A stretch of 64,000 nt of DNA, taken from positions 137,251,847-137,315,846 of the forward strand of contig CM061064.1 in the NCBI GenBank assembly GCA_030762895.1, read 5' to 3'. The notes beneath the pieces are model-generated. The model searched no databases. It was not told where the DNA came from and was given only the letters and a program-made list of their open reading frames with translations. Below, piece after piece: positions 11,759 to 23,249 of the stretch; the stretch's first letter is position 1; each line of letters begins with the position of its first letter. Made by a program: the position numbers and the translations under genes. This DNA comes from Sophora flavescens (taxonomy: Eukaryota; Streptophyta; Magnoliopsida; Fabales; Fabaceae).

Positions 11759-12033
11759 GTTAATAATAGTTTATTGTTAAAGTATTTTGGTTAGGTGAAA
11801 AGGAGAGATACTCCCTGATTTATGGAGATTTGTATCAGCTTTTTGTACTTTCTATAGGGTGGCTATCTTAGCCTTTTGTTTACATTTTTTTCTGCTTGTA
11901 TATGTAAGAACTTTGTACGTGAATGTAGTGTAATCAACATACCTTCTTCCATTTTTTGTTCTCTGCTGCTCCTGCATAGCTTCACTACTTCAGTTTTACA
12001 AAATCTTTCTTCTCTGTTCTATTTTTTCTAACA
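11726..12033 (+). repeat. 3' LTR of copia element 1
   Basis: Partner of 7332-7638, preceded by a purine-rich tract and followed by the AAAAT target duplication. Confidence 0.95.
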
Positions 12034-12157
12034 AAAATAATATTTGACAGAGTATAAATAGGAAGAGAAGAACAAAAGTCAAGCCCCGGAATTATATAAA
12101 ATCAGGTGAAAGCATGGAAGGATTTAGACATAATAACCTACCGGAGGATTGGGCTTT

Positions 12158-12356
12158 ACTTGTGATTGCTGAATAGCTTGAGAGAAACCCTCTCAGCTTT
12201 GTGAATTTATAGAACAAGAAATTACATAGTGAAGTATCAAATCCCTTGATTTTAGGGATTGAGTATATCTCCTATTTACAACAGATATATGATAAAGTAG
12301 GAAACAAAATCATCTATATCATCAACATATCAAAAACAATTAAAACAATATCAACA
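12158..12356 (-). repeat. 3' LTR of copia element 2
   Basis: Nearly identical to 16940-17138. The internal neighbour is the purine tract (plus-strand CTCCCCCTC), which defines this as the 3' LTR of the minus-strand element. Confidence 0.93.
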
Positions 12357-12363
12357 CTCCCCC

Positions 12364-15300
12364 TCAAGCTGGTGCATAGATGTCATAAGCACCAAGCTTG
12401 TTACATATGTAATTTATTCGTGAACCCCGTAGAGACTTGGTGAAAACATCTGCAAGTTGATCATTAGAGTTGACAAATGAAGTACTAATCTCCTTTGAAA
12501 GAATCTTGTCTCGAATGAAATGACAATCGATCTCTATATGTTTAGTCCGTTCATGAAAGACGGGATTAGAAGCAATGTGCAAGGCTGCTTGATTATCACA
12601 AATCAGTTGCATAGGACCCATCTCACAAAACTTTAACTCTTGAAGTAGATGTTTTAACCATATAAGTTCACATGTAGTGAGAGCCATGGCTCGATATTCT
12701 GCTTCTGCACTCGATCTTGCAACTACACTTTGCTTCTTACTCTTCCAAGAGATGAGATTGCCTCCAATGAAAACACAATATCCAGACGTTGACCTCCTAT
12801 CACTCGGAGATCCCGCCCAGTCTGCATCTGTATAGGCAACAATGTTTGTATGACCTCTGTTCTCATATGTTAGCCCTTTTCCAGGAGATCCTTTAATATA
12901 CCTTAAAATACGAGTAACTGCATCCCAATGACTATCACAAGGGGAGTTGAGAAACTGATTAACAACGCTGATGGCAAAGGCTATATTTGGTCTTGTCATA
13001 GTGAGATAGTTCAACTTTCCCACTAATCTCCGATATCTGCCTGGGTCTGAGTATGACTCCCCCTGATTTGGCATAAGCTTAACATTCGGATCCATAGGAG
13101 TATCCACCAGCTTACAATTCAGCATCCCAGTTTCTTCCAAAATATCAAGTGCATACTTCCTTTGACAAATGGAAATACCTGCCCTTGACTGAGCAACCTC
13201 AATACCGAGGAAATACCGCAACCTGTCCAAATCTTTAGTTTGGAAATGCTGAAACAAATGTTGCTTTAGTCTAGTGATTCCTTCATGATCATCACCTGTA
13301 ATTACAATATCATCTACATAGACCACAAGATAAATGACCTTTTTAGACGGTGAATGTTTATAGAACACAGAGTGATCGACCTCGCTACGAATCATGCCAA
13401 ACTGCTATATGACTTTACTAAACCTCCCAAACCAGACTTGAGGAGACTGTTTCAACCCGTACAATGACTTCTGAAGTTTACAAACAAGACCCGACTCCCC
13501 CTGAGCAATAAACCCAGGTGGTTGCTCCATATAAATTTCCTCCTCCAACTCACCATGTAAAAATGCATTTTTAATATCCAGCTGATATAAAGGCCAACAA
13601 GAAGTAGCAGCCATGGATAAAAAGAGACGAACCGAGGCCATTTTGGCAACAGGGGAAAAAGTACCACCATACTCAAGACCATAAATCTGAGTATATCCAT
13701 TAGCCACAAGACGGGACTTCAAGTGATCCACTGTCCCATCGGGACCAACTTTGACAGTAAAAACCCAACGACAACCAATAGTAGACTTCCCAGGAGGAGA
13801 GGGAACAAGAGCCCAAGTATGGTTAGATTCCAAGGCTGCCATCTCATCAATCATAGCTTGTCGCCATCCTGGATGGGATAGTGCTTCCTGAACAGTTTTA
13901 GGAATAGAAATGGACGACAAAGCAGATACAAAGGCACAATGGGTGGAAGATAACGGTGATAACTCAAAAAATTATAAATAGGATGAGGATTGCGGGAAGA
14001 GCGAGTACCTTTGCGAAGAGCAATGGGAAGATCAGTGGAAGGCTCAGGTTGGACCGGAATCGATGGAGACGAAGGAGTAGGAGGTGAGTCACTGGTGTCC
14101 ACAATGGGTGCATCTTCCAGAGTCGTTGGACGAGGACGACGGTGGTAAGTGAGACGAAATGGCTCGGTAGGGTACTTAGGAGCAGCAAGGACAACCTCTG
14201 ATATATGCGAAACAGGCGGACTGAAAACAGGAGAATCAAAGACTGGAATAGGCAAGACTTGAGAAACAGACTCCGACAGGACCTGTGAGGCAAAGTATGG
14301 TGTATCCTCAAAAAAGGTGACATCAGCAGAGATATAAGTGCGATTTGTTGAAGGAGAATAACACCTGTACCCATTTTGAACCCAAGAATAACCGAGAAAG
14401 ACACACTTAATGGCATGTGCAACAAGTTGGTCAAGACCTGGAGCAACATTGTGGACAAAACAAGTGGAGCCAAAAACACGAGGGGGAACAGTATAAAGGG
14501 GTGCCTGAGGATATAGAATAGAGTGAGGAACATGGTTATTGAGAATAGAAGATGGCATTCGATTTATTAAATAACCTGCAGTGAGAACAACATCACTCCA
14601 AAATTTCACAGGAACATTGGAATGTAATAGGAGAGTACGAGCTGTTTCAATGATATGGCAATGTTCACGCTCAGTCACACCATTTTGTTGAGGTGTGTGA
14701 GGACAACTCGATTGATGAACTATACCATGAAATGCCATAAAAGCATTAAAACGGGCAGAAAAATACTCTTTGGCATTATCACTGCGTAAGATACGAATAG
14801 TTTGTCCAAATTGATTGTGTATTTCAGCACAAAATTTTTGAAAAATAGTAAATAACTCAGAACGTTCTTTCATTAAAAATAACCAAGTACAACGAGAAAA
14901 ATCATCAATGAAAGTAACAAAGTACCTATATCCTAAGACAGAAGAAATACGACTAGGACCCCAAACATCAGAATAAACAAGACTAAAAGGAGACTCTGTA
15001 CGACCTATAACCTTGCTTGGAAAGGATGCCCGAACATGTTTTCCAAGCTGACATGCCTCACACTCCAATGACTATAGGTTAGAGAAATGGGGGACCATTT
15101 TCTTTAATTTATTCAAACTCGGGTGACCCAAACGACGATGAAGAAGACTGGACGACTCTGTGGCAGCACATATTGTGGAGGATGGAGGTTGTAAGTAGTA
15201 GAGACCGCGTGACTCAGATCCTGCTCCAATCATCTTCCCCGTACTCCGGTCCTGGATAGAAAAGGAAGTAGAAGTGAAGGTTATAGAACAATTAAGAGAT

Positions 15301-16598
15301 CGAGTAAGTTGACTGATAGAAAGTAAATTAAAAGGACATCCAGGTATAAATAAGACAGAATTTAAAGACAAAGAGGGAAGAGGTGAGACTTGACCAATAG
15401 CAGTAGCTTGTGTTTTAGAGCCATTAGCAAGGGTGATGTGGTGTGGTGTTTTGGTAGAAGATAAAGTAGAAAAGAGAGAAGAATTACCGGTTATATGGTC
15501 AGAAGCACCAGAATCCAAAATCCAGGAATCAACAGGAGATGAATGAGAGAAACAAACCGTAGAATTACCAATATGGGCTATAGTTGCTGAAGATGAGGCT
15601 TGTTGGGCTGCCTGAAGCTGAAGGTACTCCTTATATTCATCAACTGAAAAACTATTCTGACTGCCACTTTTCTGATTATCATACCCAATCTCAAATTTCT
15701 GATCGTCGGAATGCGTGACATTGGCTGACTTTTCCGGGAAACCATACAAAGAATAACACTTGTCTTGGGTATGACCCACGCGCTTGCAATAAGAGCACTG
15801 AGGACGATCACCTCTACCACGACCACCTCTTCCACCACGTCCACGACCTCGTCCTCCACGGTGTGCCGAATTCGAAACAAAGGCTGAGGACTCGGAAGCT
15901 GTCTGGGAGCCAATCTCGGATGTCTCCACTGGTGACGGAACTCGTAGAAGACGATCAATGAGCTCCTCCACCGTGGGGATGTTAGGATTAGTTAGAGCTT
16001 GATTCCGGACAGATTCAAAGTCCTTATGTAAACCATGAAGAACAAAGACCATATACATATTATCAAGTTTTGCTAGTACCTTCGTAAGATCATCACCTGT
16101 TATAATGTGCTTAATGTCATCAATAACGGACTATGCTTTATTCAGATAAGAGGGAAGATCATGATCTGTCATCTTTAGAGTGGTCAAATTGTGGACAGAG
16201 GCATAGAGGCATTGTAGGTCATTGGAATAGACATTTTGGGCTTTCTTCCATATTTCATAACAAGTTTTGTACGTGCGAAAGTGTGCCATCGGCTTCGGAT
16301 CAATAGACTGCCATAAAAGAGAGACCAACTGATAATCTGCCCTTTTCCATTCATCATGAATTTTCTCATCAATCTCTGCTTCCTTCTTGGTAAGATGTTC
16401 ATAAAGCCCTTGACCTAAAAACCAAACTTCAACTGCATTGTACCAATCCACAAAATTCTTGCCATTGAGTTTTTCCGATGTGATAATGGGACTTCCAGAG
16501 AAGGCAAAAGAGATGAGACCCTTCCCTGTAGACCCAGTACCAGCACTAGATTCAGCAGCGGTCGAAACAGTGGCGTTAGGGGACGAATCAGAGGACAT
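12364..16598 (-). pseudogene. copia gag-pol polyprotein with three TAG stops and one frameshift
   Basis: Reading leftwards from an ATG at 16598, gag has a UBN2/retrotransposon-gag-like start and a CSYCKRVGHTQDKC zinc knuckle behind a GRGGRGG-rich stretch. Protease (WILDSGASDHITG), GAG-pre-integrase, integrase (YSDVWGPS, LRSDNAKEY, QNGVTERE), RT (VYVDDIVITG) and RNase H (YTDADWAGS, SSAEAEYRAMA) follow. In-frame TAG codons lie at 16131-16133, 15072-15074 and 13405-13407. A one-base frameshift near 13952 separates integrase from RT. Apart from these lesions the protein is complete, ending at 12364 next to the purine tract. Confidence 0.93.
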
Positions 16599-16939
16599 GA
16601 TGAGAGGGGGAAAAGCCAAACTGACCAAAGTTCACTTTTGACCCTCCAAACAGAGGCAGAGGACGCTGGAAAAGTAATCGGAAGAAGCGGGAGGACGAAC
16701 AGATGCGTGAAGGGCGGCGAGTGGACCCCACACGCTCGGAGAAGCAACGGACGTTGGAGGCGCGTGAGGGCGCGTGCGGCGGCGTACGGAGATGGGTCTT
16801 CACGGAAAACGATCGTCAGCCGTTTCTGAGATATCCGGTCACCTTACTTTGGTGATCAGAGATAATCGCCGGAAAACGTGTGTCGGAGAACTGTTTCGTG
16901 ACCAGGTTCGTGACCAGATTGAACCTAGCTTTGATACCA

Positions 16940-17138
16940 ACTTGTGATTGCTGAATAGCTTGAGAGAAACCCTCTCAGCTTTGTGAATTTATAGAACAAG
17001 AAATTACATAGTGAAGTATCAAATCCCTTGATTTTAGGGATTGAGTATATCTCATATTTACAACAGATATATGATAAACTAGGAAACAAAATCATCTATA
17101 TCATCAACATATCAAAAACAATTAAAACAATATCAACA
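16940..17138 (-). repeat. 5' LTR of copia element 2
   Basis: Adjacent to the plus-strand sequence GCTTTGATACCA, the complement of a TGGTATCAAAGC primer-binding site. It differs from the other LTR at two bases. Confidence 0.93.
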
Positions 17139-17346
17139 GCTTTTAATAGAACAAATTGCATTGTTTGATCCAAGTAGTTGACCCCTCCTAGTAGGAAAAA
17201 GCTTTGATTGTTATTGGTGTTGTTGATGCAGGGTGACCAATTCCATGGTTTCACATTTTAAGCCAAGGGCTAGGGTCATGTGCCATTGGCTTGTTTGTGA
17301 AGATACAAGTACTTTCCCTATTTAATGCTTGTATTTTATATTTCAG

Positions 17347-18311
17347 GCTCTTGCTAAAGAAATTCGAGAATTTAGAAGCCCGACAGATGGGGAGACAAGG
17401 ATGTTCTATGAAATTGTAGTTGCACCCAGCTATACAGAGAAAGGGCTTGAGATTCTCCGTGGAAAGTCAAAGACACTAAGGATTCTTGAAGCAAAAAAGA
17501 ATGAAGCAGGGAAGCTTTCACTCTGACAAGTTGGTGGAGGGTGGTTAGCCCAGGATTCAGATGACTTAACCCCAGACAACATCCAGTTCAGCATAGTCTC
17601 TGAGAAGGCTCCCCAGGATAGCGAGCTTCGTGATGCAGAGTTTGCGTGGTTGTGTGTTAAGCATGTCAAAAGCAATGCTATTGTGATAGCTAAGGTTGTC
17701 ATCTGCTATATCTTGAAACTTTTCTATGCTTAAGTGGCTGGTATAAGTATCTGATCTTTTTCTAAAAATAATTTTTGGCAGGACAATTGTATGTTAGGTA
17801 TGGGAAGTGGGCAACCGAATCGTCTGGAGAGTTTACGAATAGCAATAAGGAAAGTTGGAGATGATATTAAAGGAGCAGCTTTGGCTAGTGATGCCTTCTT
17901 CCCATTTGGTAAGTGTTGATGTCATTTAAAATATTTGCAATACTTGAATTCTGTGCATGCTTAGTTATAAAGAATATATTGGTGTATGGAATATTATTCT
18001 TTTTGGTGTTTACATTCTGAGAAGACCATCACTCATGCATCAGCAAATAACAGTAAATTTTTAAGTAATCTTCAATGGTAATTTAGCAAATTAGATGGAT
18101 ATAAATAAAGAGATAGAAGACTTTTGCTTCTTTTTTAATTAATCTTAATTTATAAACAGCTTGGAAAGATGCAGTGGAAGAAGCATGTGAAAGTGGAATT
18201 GGTGTTATTGCTGAACCGGGTGGGAGTATCAGAGACAAGGATGCTGTAGACTGTTGTAATAAGTATGGTGTTTCATTACTTTTTACGAATGTCAGGCACT
18301 TTAGGCATTGA
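17347..18311 (+). pseudogene. ATIC (AICAR formyltransferase/IMP cyclohydrolase) C-terminal exons
   Basis: Three exons are visible: 17347-17694, 17782-17908 and 18160-18311, each with GT/AG borders and stop TGA at 18309-18311. They encode ALAKEIREFRSPTDGETRMF, then QVGGGWLAQDSDDLTP, KHVKSNAIVIAK, NCMLGMGSGQPNR, ASDAFFPFAWKDAVEEA, GVIAEPGGSIRD and LLFTNVRHFRH. These are hallmarks of the AICAR transformylase half of ATIC, which catalyses the last two steps of de novo IMP synthesis (plastidial in plants). An in-frame TGA at 17524-17526 replaces the residue, normally Arg, between KLSL and QVGGGW. With the damaged upstream exon and 16.9 kb of transposons before it, I call this a pseudogene. Plants normally keep an intact copy elsewhere. 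Confidence 0.9.
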
Positions 18312-18982
18312 TATTTCATTTTTGTTTTGTGATAACTTCCTGTTTCTATTAACCAAGCGGTTCGTTGCTGAAAACTTTTGCTTGCAATAGGTAGCAAATT
18401 CACTTGTCCATAGGATGTTGTACTATCCAGTTTATATGGAAAAATAATGCTTTCTTTCTAATGGTTTACTAGCTTATGTTGTACATGACAATAATGTGAT
18501 TCGATCTTCTGTAATGAACAAAATGAAATTGGACGATTTTGTTGCAAATATTAATTTGATTATATATAATATAGAGTGAGATTAAGCCTTGATTAAGACA
18601 ATGGTTGGAATAAAAATACACATAGAAGTGGGCTTAATGTGGGAAAACCATCGAAATATGGATAATAGCATAATTTATTCAATCATGTGGTGTGTTTACA
18701 TCAGGCATGAGGTTCCTGCGGGGTGGCTCGTGTTCTTGAACCAAAATAACATGTGAGGTTCTTTGTGTCATCTTGTGCACTCAATAACATGTGGGGTTCT
18801 TTTTGGTCATTTTGTGCACTCAATAAATGAAAAGCTTAATTTGTGTTCAATCATGGTTTTAAGTTGTGCTTGTAGTCACGACTGCTGTTGCTGTGATAGC
18901 AGATATTGTTATTGCAATGCGGATTGCGGTTGCTACAACATGAAATGGTATTCTTTCCAAGCAACTCGACATAGTTGACTAA
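18312..18982. other. ATIC 3' flank, no gene
   Basis: AT-rich sequence after the ATIC stop. I see no coding region. The only structure is a tandem pair of about 38 bp (18745-18821). Confidence 0.6.
18745..18821. repeat. Tandem duplication of about 38 bp
   Basis: Two units starting AATAACATGTG (18745 and 18783) and ending GTGCACTC differ at a few positions. Confidence 0.85.
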
Positions 18983-19394
18983 CACTATGTTTGGTTGGAG
19001 GGGAATGGAGGGGAGGGGAGGGGAGGGAATATTTTAAATTTTATATGTTTGGTTCAAATTTTGAGAGGGGAGGGGAGGGGAGCAAAATCCTCCATCCATT
19101 TACCCTCCAATATTGGGGATTTGGGGGGAGGTAATTTAAATATTTTAAGATATGATGAAATTAACTTAATAAAATTTAAAAATCAAAGGATATAAAATTA
19201 AAAGGGTATAAAGTAATTAGTTTAAATGCCTCCCTTTGCCAAACAAGAAAAGATTTTCCTCCCTCCACTCCCCTCCCCTCCCCTCCCCTCCCCCCAACCA
19301 AACATAATAACTCCTTAAACCCCCTCCCCTCCCCTCCCCTCCCCTCCTTTAAAATCCCTCCCCTCCCCTCCCCTCCGTTGAACCAAACACACCC
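18983..19394. mobile_element. Tourist-like (PIF/Harbinger) MITE rich in GGGGA/TCCCC
   Basis: Imperfect inverted termini CACTATGTTTGGTT and AACCAAACACACCC are flanked by TAA at 18980-18982 and 19395-19397. The 3-bp TAA duplication and the (G)GGTGTGTTTGGTT-type end fit PIF/Harbinger MITEs. Inside each terminus are long runs of GGGGA (left) and CCCCT (right), with further inverted copies of the GTTTGGTT motif, so the element can fold on itself. No coding capacity. Confidence 0.72.
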
Positions 19395-19397
19395 TAA

Positions 19398-19699
19398 GAA
19401 TTCTATTCAAGTGTTTCTGGATATGTTGAGCTTATTTCATAACGTTCCCAAAAAAAATTCACATAGCTAAAAGGAATGTCTCTAAGGATCTAAATTCCAA
19501 CAAACCAAACATGTTATTCTACATATGTTCATCCGTGGATAACCTGATAATATGTAAAGCACATCTGAGACAATAATATTACTCTATTATGGACAATTCG
19601 TGTATATTTGCATCCAGATATGCAAACTCTGATACCTAATATCATTTCAGAATACAACATTTTTAATAAAAGTTGAATATCTCTTGTACCCACCATTAC
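19398..19699. other. AT-rich intergenic stretch
   Basis: No coding frame, repeat border or RNA motif recognised. Confidence 0.5.
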
Positions 19700-20475
19700 C
19701 ATAAAAAATGAATTGAAAAATTCATCTGTCAGATGATATCATAACTTATTGAGAAACTATGAACAACTAATAATTGTGATCGAGAAAAATCTTACGTGCT
19801 GAGTTGAAGCATATGAAGAAAAATCATACCTGCGCAAAGAGGTTTGGCCATTGGAACTTTTTTGGCAAAGCATTCACACCAACCTTACATCTAATGTTCC
19901 TTTTGATTTTATCATTGCTAAAACCACTTTGATAACTAAAATTCTTGCTCCATTCCATGTTCAGAAATCACAGACAACTGGTGATGTGTAATGCTTCTGA
20001 TCTAATTAACTGAATTATTTGAATCAGGCTTAGCATACCATAACTTTAGGCAAATACTTCATTCCCTCAGAAAAATGAACTTGAAACAGTGTATAACACA
20101 CTGTTTGCAACATTCCCCGTTTGTATAGAAATTTATTCTGACACTTTACTAAAATATCTAAAACTCTGCTTACCAAAATCCATGTGGTAGGACATTTTCA
20201 GCCATCCTCCAGGAATTCATGCTTGTTTCAAAATTGATGGAACTAATGGCATCAACCAAAGTTTCAGGCTTCCCATTATCTTACAAGTATGAAGCACACG
20301 AGCCATTGCTGCCAACCTTCACCTTTGTTCCAGACAAAAATGGGTTGTTTCCCATTTCCCTTTGATGGGATATGGTGCTTACCTCTCCTTGCAGACCCGA
20401 GTTGAGTAATGGTTATGGATCAATTCATCATGAGTGCCCCATTCATCACATCTGTAAAGCTGATTTTTGAACCTA
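19700..20475 (-). pseudogene. Decayed gene remnant related to blocks A and B (copy C)
   Basis: Segments around 19720-19945 resemble parts of block A (24440-24540 and 25105-25215). They share GCGCAAAGAGGT.TGGCCATTGG and GCTAAAACCACTTTGAT. The minus strand suggests peptides such as KKVPMAKPLCA at 19840-19900, and ISFTDVMNGAL and ETLVDAISSI at 20250-20470, but in changing frames and with stops. I do not recognise the protein. It is best seen as a degenerate third copy of, or the decayed middle part of, the same minus-strand gene. Confidence 0.4.
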
Positions 20476-20907
20476 AAGCCTATGTCAAAGTATCAGCAAT
20501 TTAAGGAACTATAGGGTGATGTTTTAAAACAAAATTATAACTGACTAGGAAGAATTTACCTCAAAAAAATTATAATACAATCCTTGTTTTCTTAGGCAAA
20601 TTGAAATGTAGGAAATCATCTATAATAATAATAAAAGAAAAGATAGGTAAAAAAACATTCAAACAAAGGATAAGATAGAAGACACTGAAAAATTTGGATG
20701 AAAAACAAACTGATATGATCTGATTTTCCTTCTCCAGTGTCTTCTACAAAATAAGGGACGAGGTTAATGTCTTTGAAAGGTACAACTGTTATTCAATTCA
20801 ATATGTAAAAGGTTAAGAGTTTAACTAATACAAGTTTCTGTTCAACATAACAATATTTACAATCCAGTAAAGAATATGTACATGAAAGCATGAACAACAT
20901 AGATGGC

Positions 20908-21400
20908 TCAAACAGAAGGACTAGATCTGAGAACCTTCTCAAGCTTCTCAGCTTTAGTGTAATCCTTGTCAGAAAGCGGCCCGGCAGGAAAAGGTGTGAT
21001 TTCCACAATGAGATGGGGAGTTGGGAGCTCATTGAAAAGAGCTCTCACATTGTTGCAACACACACTTTCTCCATGAGCACTTTCCCTTCGGATTTGACAA
21101 CCCTACAATGGTTTATTAGCAACATATATGTCAAGCATGTCTTGGCTCTTGCATCAGTCGAAATCACGATATGGGGGGAAATATAGATTGTGCTAATTGA
21201 AACAGAGCTGTCGAAAAACTGCAATACCTTGTGAGAAGTGGCGTCAACAAAGTGATCATCATCGATAATAGAGATGCAATGGCTTTAAGAAGACGTCTCC
21301 CCTCAGACTTAGATGGGACTCTATAGTTCCTTCTAAGCGTACCCTTTGTTGTAGGATGCCATTTGCTCATAAAATTTCCTTCCATTAACTCCTTCTTTTG
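20908..21400 (-). pseudogene. Two 3' exons of an unrecognised plant protein, frameshifted
   Basis: On the minus strand, exon 21400-21228 is followed by an intron with GT/AG ends, then exon 21102-20908 ending in TGA. The first exon reads KWHPTTKGTLRRNYRVPSK and KSEGRRLLKAIASLLS. One missing base after that throws the rest of the exon out of frame. In the corrected frame it would splice in phase to GCQIRRESAHGESVCC, LPTPHLIVEITPFPAGPL and KAEKLEKVLRSSPSV. The sequence looks like a conserved protein end, but I cannot name the family. Exon 1 is 173 nt, exactly one short of a multiple of three, which supports a single deletion. Confidence 0.55.
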
Positions 21401-22616
21401 CTGACCAAATAAAAAACAGAAATAAACGATACCTATTTTAAATGATACAATAATATCAATAATAGAAGAGAAAACATAAATAAAGAGAGGCATTTGAAGC
21501 ATAACAATTCTACAGAATATATCTCTTGAATGCATTTTGTTGGGAAGCCAATCTGAAATTCAAGCATGGGATCGATTATTCAATTATTATTTTTTGGTTA
21601 GATTCAAGTATTCAATTATTTATTTTCAAGTTTCTTTATGCAGTTGGATAAGATACATAGAATGAATTCTAATGTGAGTTTTCAGAACTAATCCATCTGC
21701 ACTTATTATTGATGCCATAGTCTTTAAAAGGATATCTTCAATGAAAAGAGAAAATTCATTTTATATTCACTCAAGAGATTAGGAGGGTCTGAACTCTGAA
21801 ACCAAACTGATAAACCCAGGTTATCTCAGAGGTCTGGCATTGCCCATAGATTGTCTTAAGTCTTGGTTATTCTAAAATACCACATTAAAGCAATGCCCCA
21901 ATCACGAACCATACCAGGTTAACCGTTGATCCTGAACACCATTTCTCTCCAATAGACCTTACCAGACAGAATCTTCTTGATATTCTGATGTATCCTGTAA
22001 TTTAAGAACCATATAATGCAGCAGCATAATTTCAGCTATCATACATAAGGAGAGAACTTAACATTACTAAAATCACAGCAATAGCAAAGAAAAACCAAAA
22101 GATTATCCACACTCTATGTAATCATATATAGAGAACTTAAAAAAAATAAAATAGAAAAAATTCAAGATCACATGGTAACTAGAACTCGGGCAAACGAATT
22201 TTATGTCCAATTCCAATACCCCATATACAGGACAACCTTCCATAAAAATGCACCAAACAAGGAATTAAAATTATAGCTAAAACCCGAGTTTAGTAGTAAT
22301 TAGGGGTGGCTAAAGTATCCATTTATCCACCATCCATCCAGTCCATCCAAAGAGTTATCCATTAAATCCATCCATTACAAAAAAAAATATATATATATAT
22401 ATTAATGGACTGGATCAAGTTGGATCATTTCATTTAAGGATGGATAGTGATCCATCCACTATGTTACTAAATCCATTGGATCACTATAGGAAATTAAAAA
22501 CAAATCCATTGGATGAAGTTGAAAAAAAAATAATCCAATTTAATCCATTATACCATTACTGAACCATGTTTTGAGTTAAAAACAAAAACAAAAACAAAAT
22601 CCATATTCCCTAACGT

Positions 22617-23249
22617 CTATGAAGCACTGACACCTCTTCGAAAGTGCCGTGTCGCGTGTCGGACACGTCTCGGACACCGACACTTCACGGACACACCTCC
22701 GACACGTGTCGGACACCCCTCTGTGGTGTCTCAATTAAAAATTAATTTTTTTCGGCTCGAACACCTCTCAGACACTTCTCGGACACGACTTGGATACTTC
22801 TCGGACACTTCGATCATAAAAAAAGTATTTTTTTTAAAATAGTCAACTTAGAATTTTGAGATCATGGATCACAAACCTAAATATTTTTTAAACATTTACT
22901 AAAAAGGTCATGGGTCACCAACCCAAAATTAGATCTTTTACTATTTGGGACATAAAACAAAATGATGCCTCTTAGCATTTTTTGTGAGGCTCATTACCAT
23001 AGGACCTAACTAGTTGTTTTATAAAACATGATTCATTTTCTTATCTTCATATTATTTTTGTAAAAATTGCATTGTTAAATGACCCCTTAGTCTTAGTATT
23101 CTTTCTATGAGGGTCATTATGAAAATTATAAAGCTTAACTATATATATATAAGCAGTGTCCCGGTGTCCTATGTTTTTGACGTTAGCCGCTTGCCGGTGT
23201 CGGTGTCGTGTCGTGTCGCGGTGTCCGTGTCAGAATCGGTGTTTCATAG
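22617..23249. mobile_element. Nested hAT-like MITE, present only in block A
   Basis: Inverted ends CTATGAAGCACTGA and (complement) CTATGAAACACCGA are flanked by an exact 8-bp duplication CCTAACGT (22609-22616, 23250-23257). The interior has repeated CGGACAC/GTGTCGG words and an AT-rich core. Block B shows the empty site (CCCTAAAGTTAAC near 46757), so it inserted after the duplication. The ORF at 23107-23307 is spurious. Confidence 0.88.

Larger units (their letters stand above)
7332..12033 (+). mobile_element. Full-length Ty1-copia retrotransposon 1
   Basis: Two LTRs (7332-7638, 307 bp; 11726-12033, 308 bp) begin TGTTAGAAA or TGTTATAAA and end TTTCTAACA. They are flanked by a perfect 5-bp duplication AAAAT (7327-7331 and 12034-12038). 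A primer-binding site TGGTATCAAGAG (7639-7650) directly follows the left LTR, and a purine tract AAGGAGGAG precedes the right one. By eye the LTRs differ at about 15 positions plus one indel (roughly 5%), so the insertion is moderately old. It interrupts the leftover ATIC intron just beyond the CACTA right end. Confidence 0.96.
12158..17138 (-). mobile_element. Full-length Ty1-copia retrotransposon 2, young, minus strand
   Basis: Two 199-bp LTRs (12158-12356 and 16940-17138) differ at only two positions. A perfect 5-bp duplication GCTTT lies at 12153-12157 and 17139-17143. On the element strand the LTR starts TGTTGATATTG. The primer-binding site TGGTATCA follows the 5' LTR directly, and a GGGGGAGTG purine tract precedes the 3' LTR. 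The target duplication only fits if the LTR ends in CACAAGT rather than CA, which is unusual. The low LTR divergence makes it clearly younger than copia element 1. Confidence 0.95.
475..17346 (+). other. Transposon-swollen intron of the ATIC pseudogene
   Basis: The donor GTAAATA at 475 and the acceptor TTTCAG at 17341-17346 bound this interval, and the coding sense runs on across it. Four transposons with definable ends account for nearly all of it: 482-987, 1096 to about 7304, 7332-12033 and 12158-17138. What remains (988-1095, about 7305-7331, 12039-12157 and 17144-17346) adds up to roughly 450 bp and is probably the original intron. No gene is seen in those leftovers. Confidence 0.65.

Noticed and set aside
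18083..18403. Minus-strand frame of 106 codons
   Set aside because: Antisense to the last ATIC exon, which is well supported on the plus strand.
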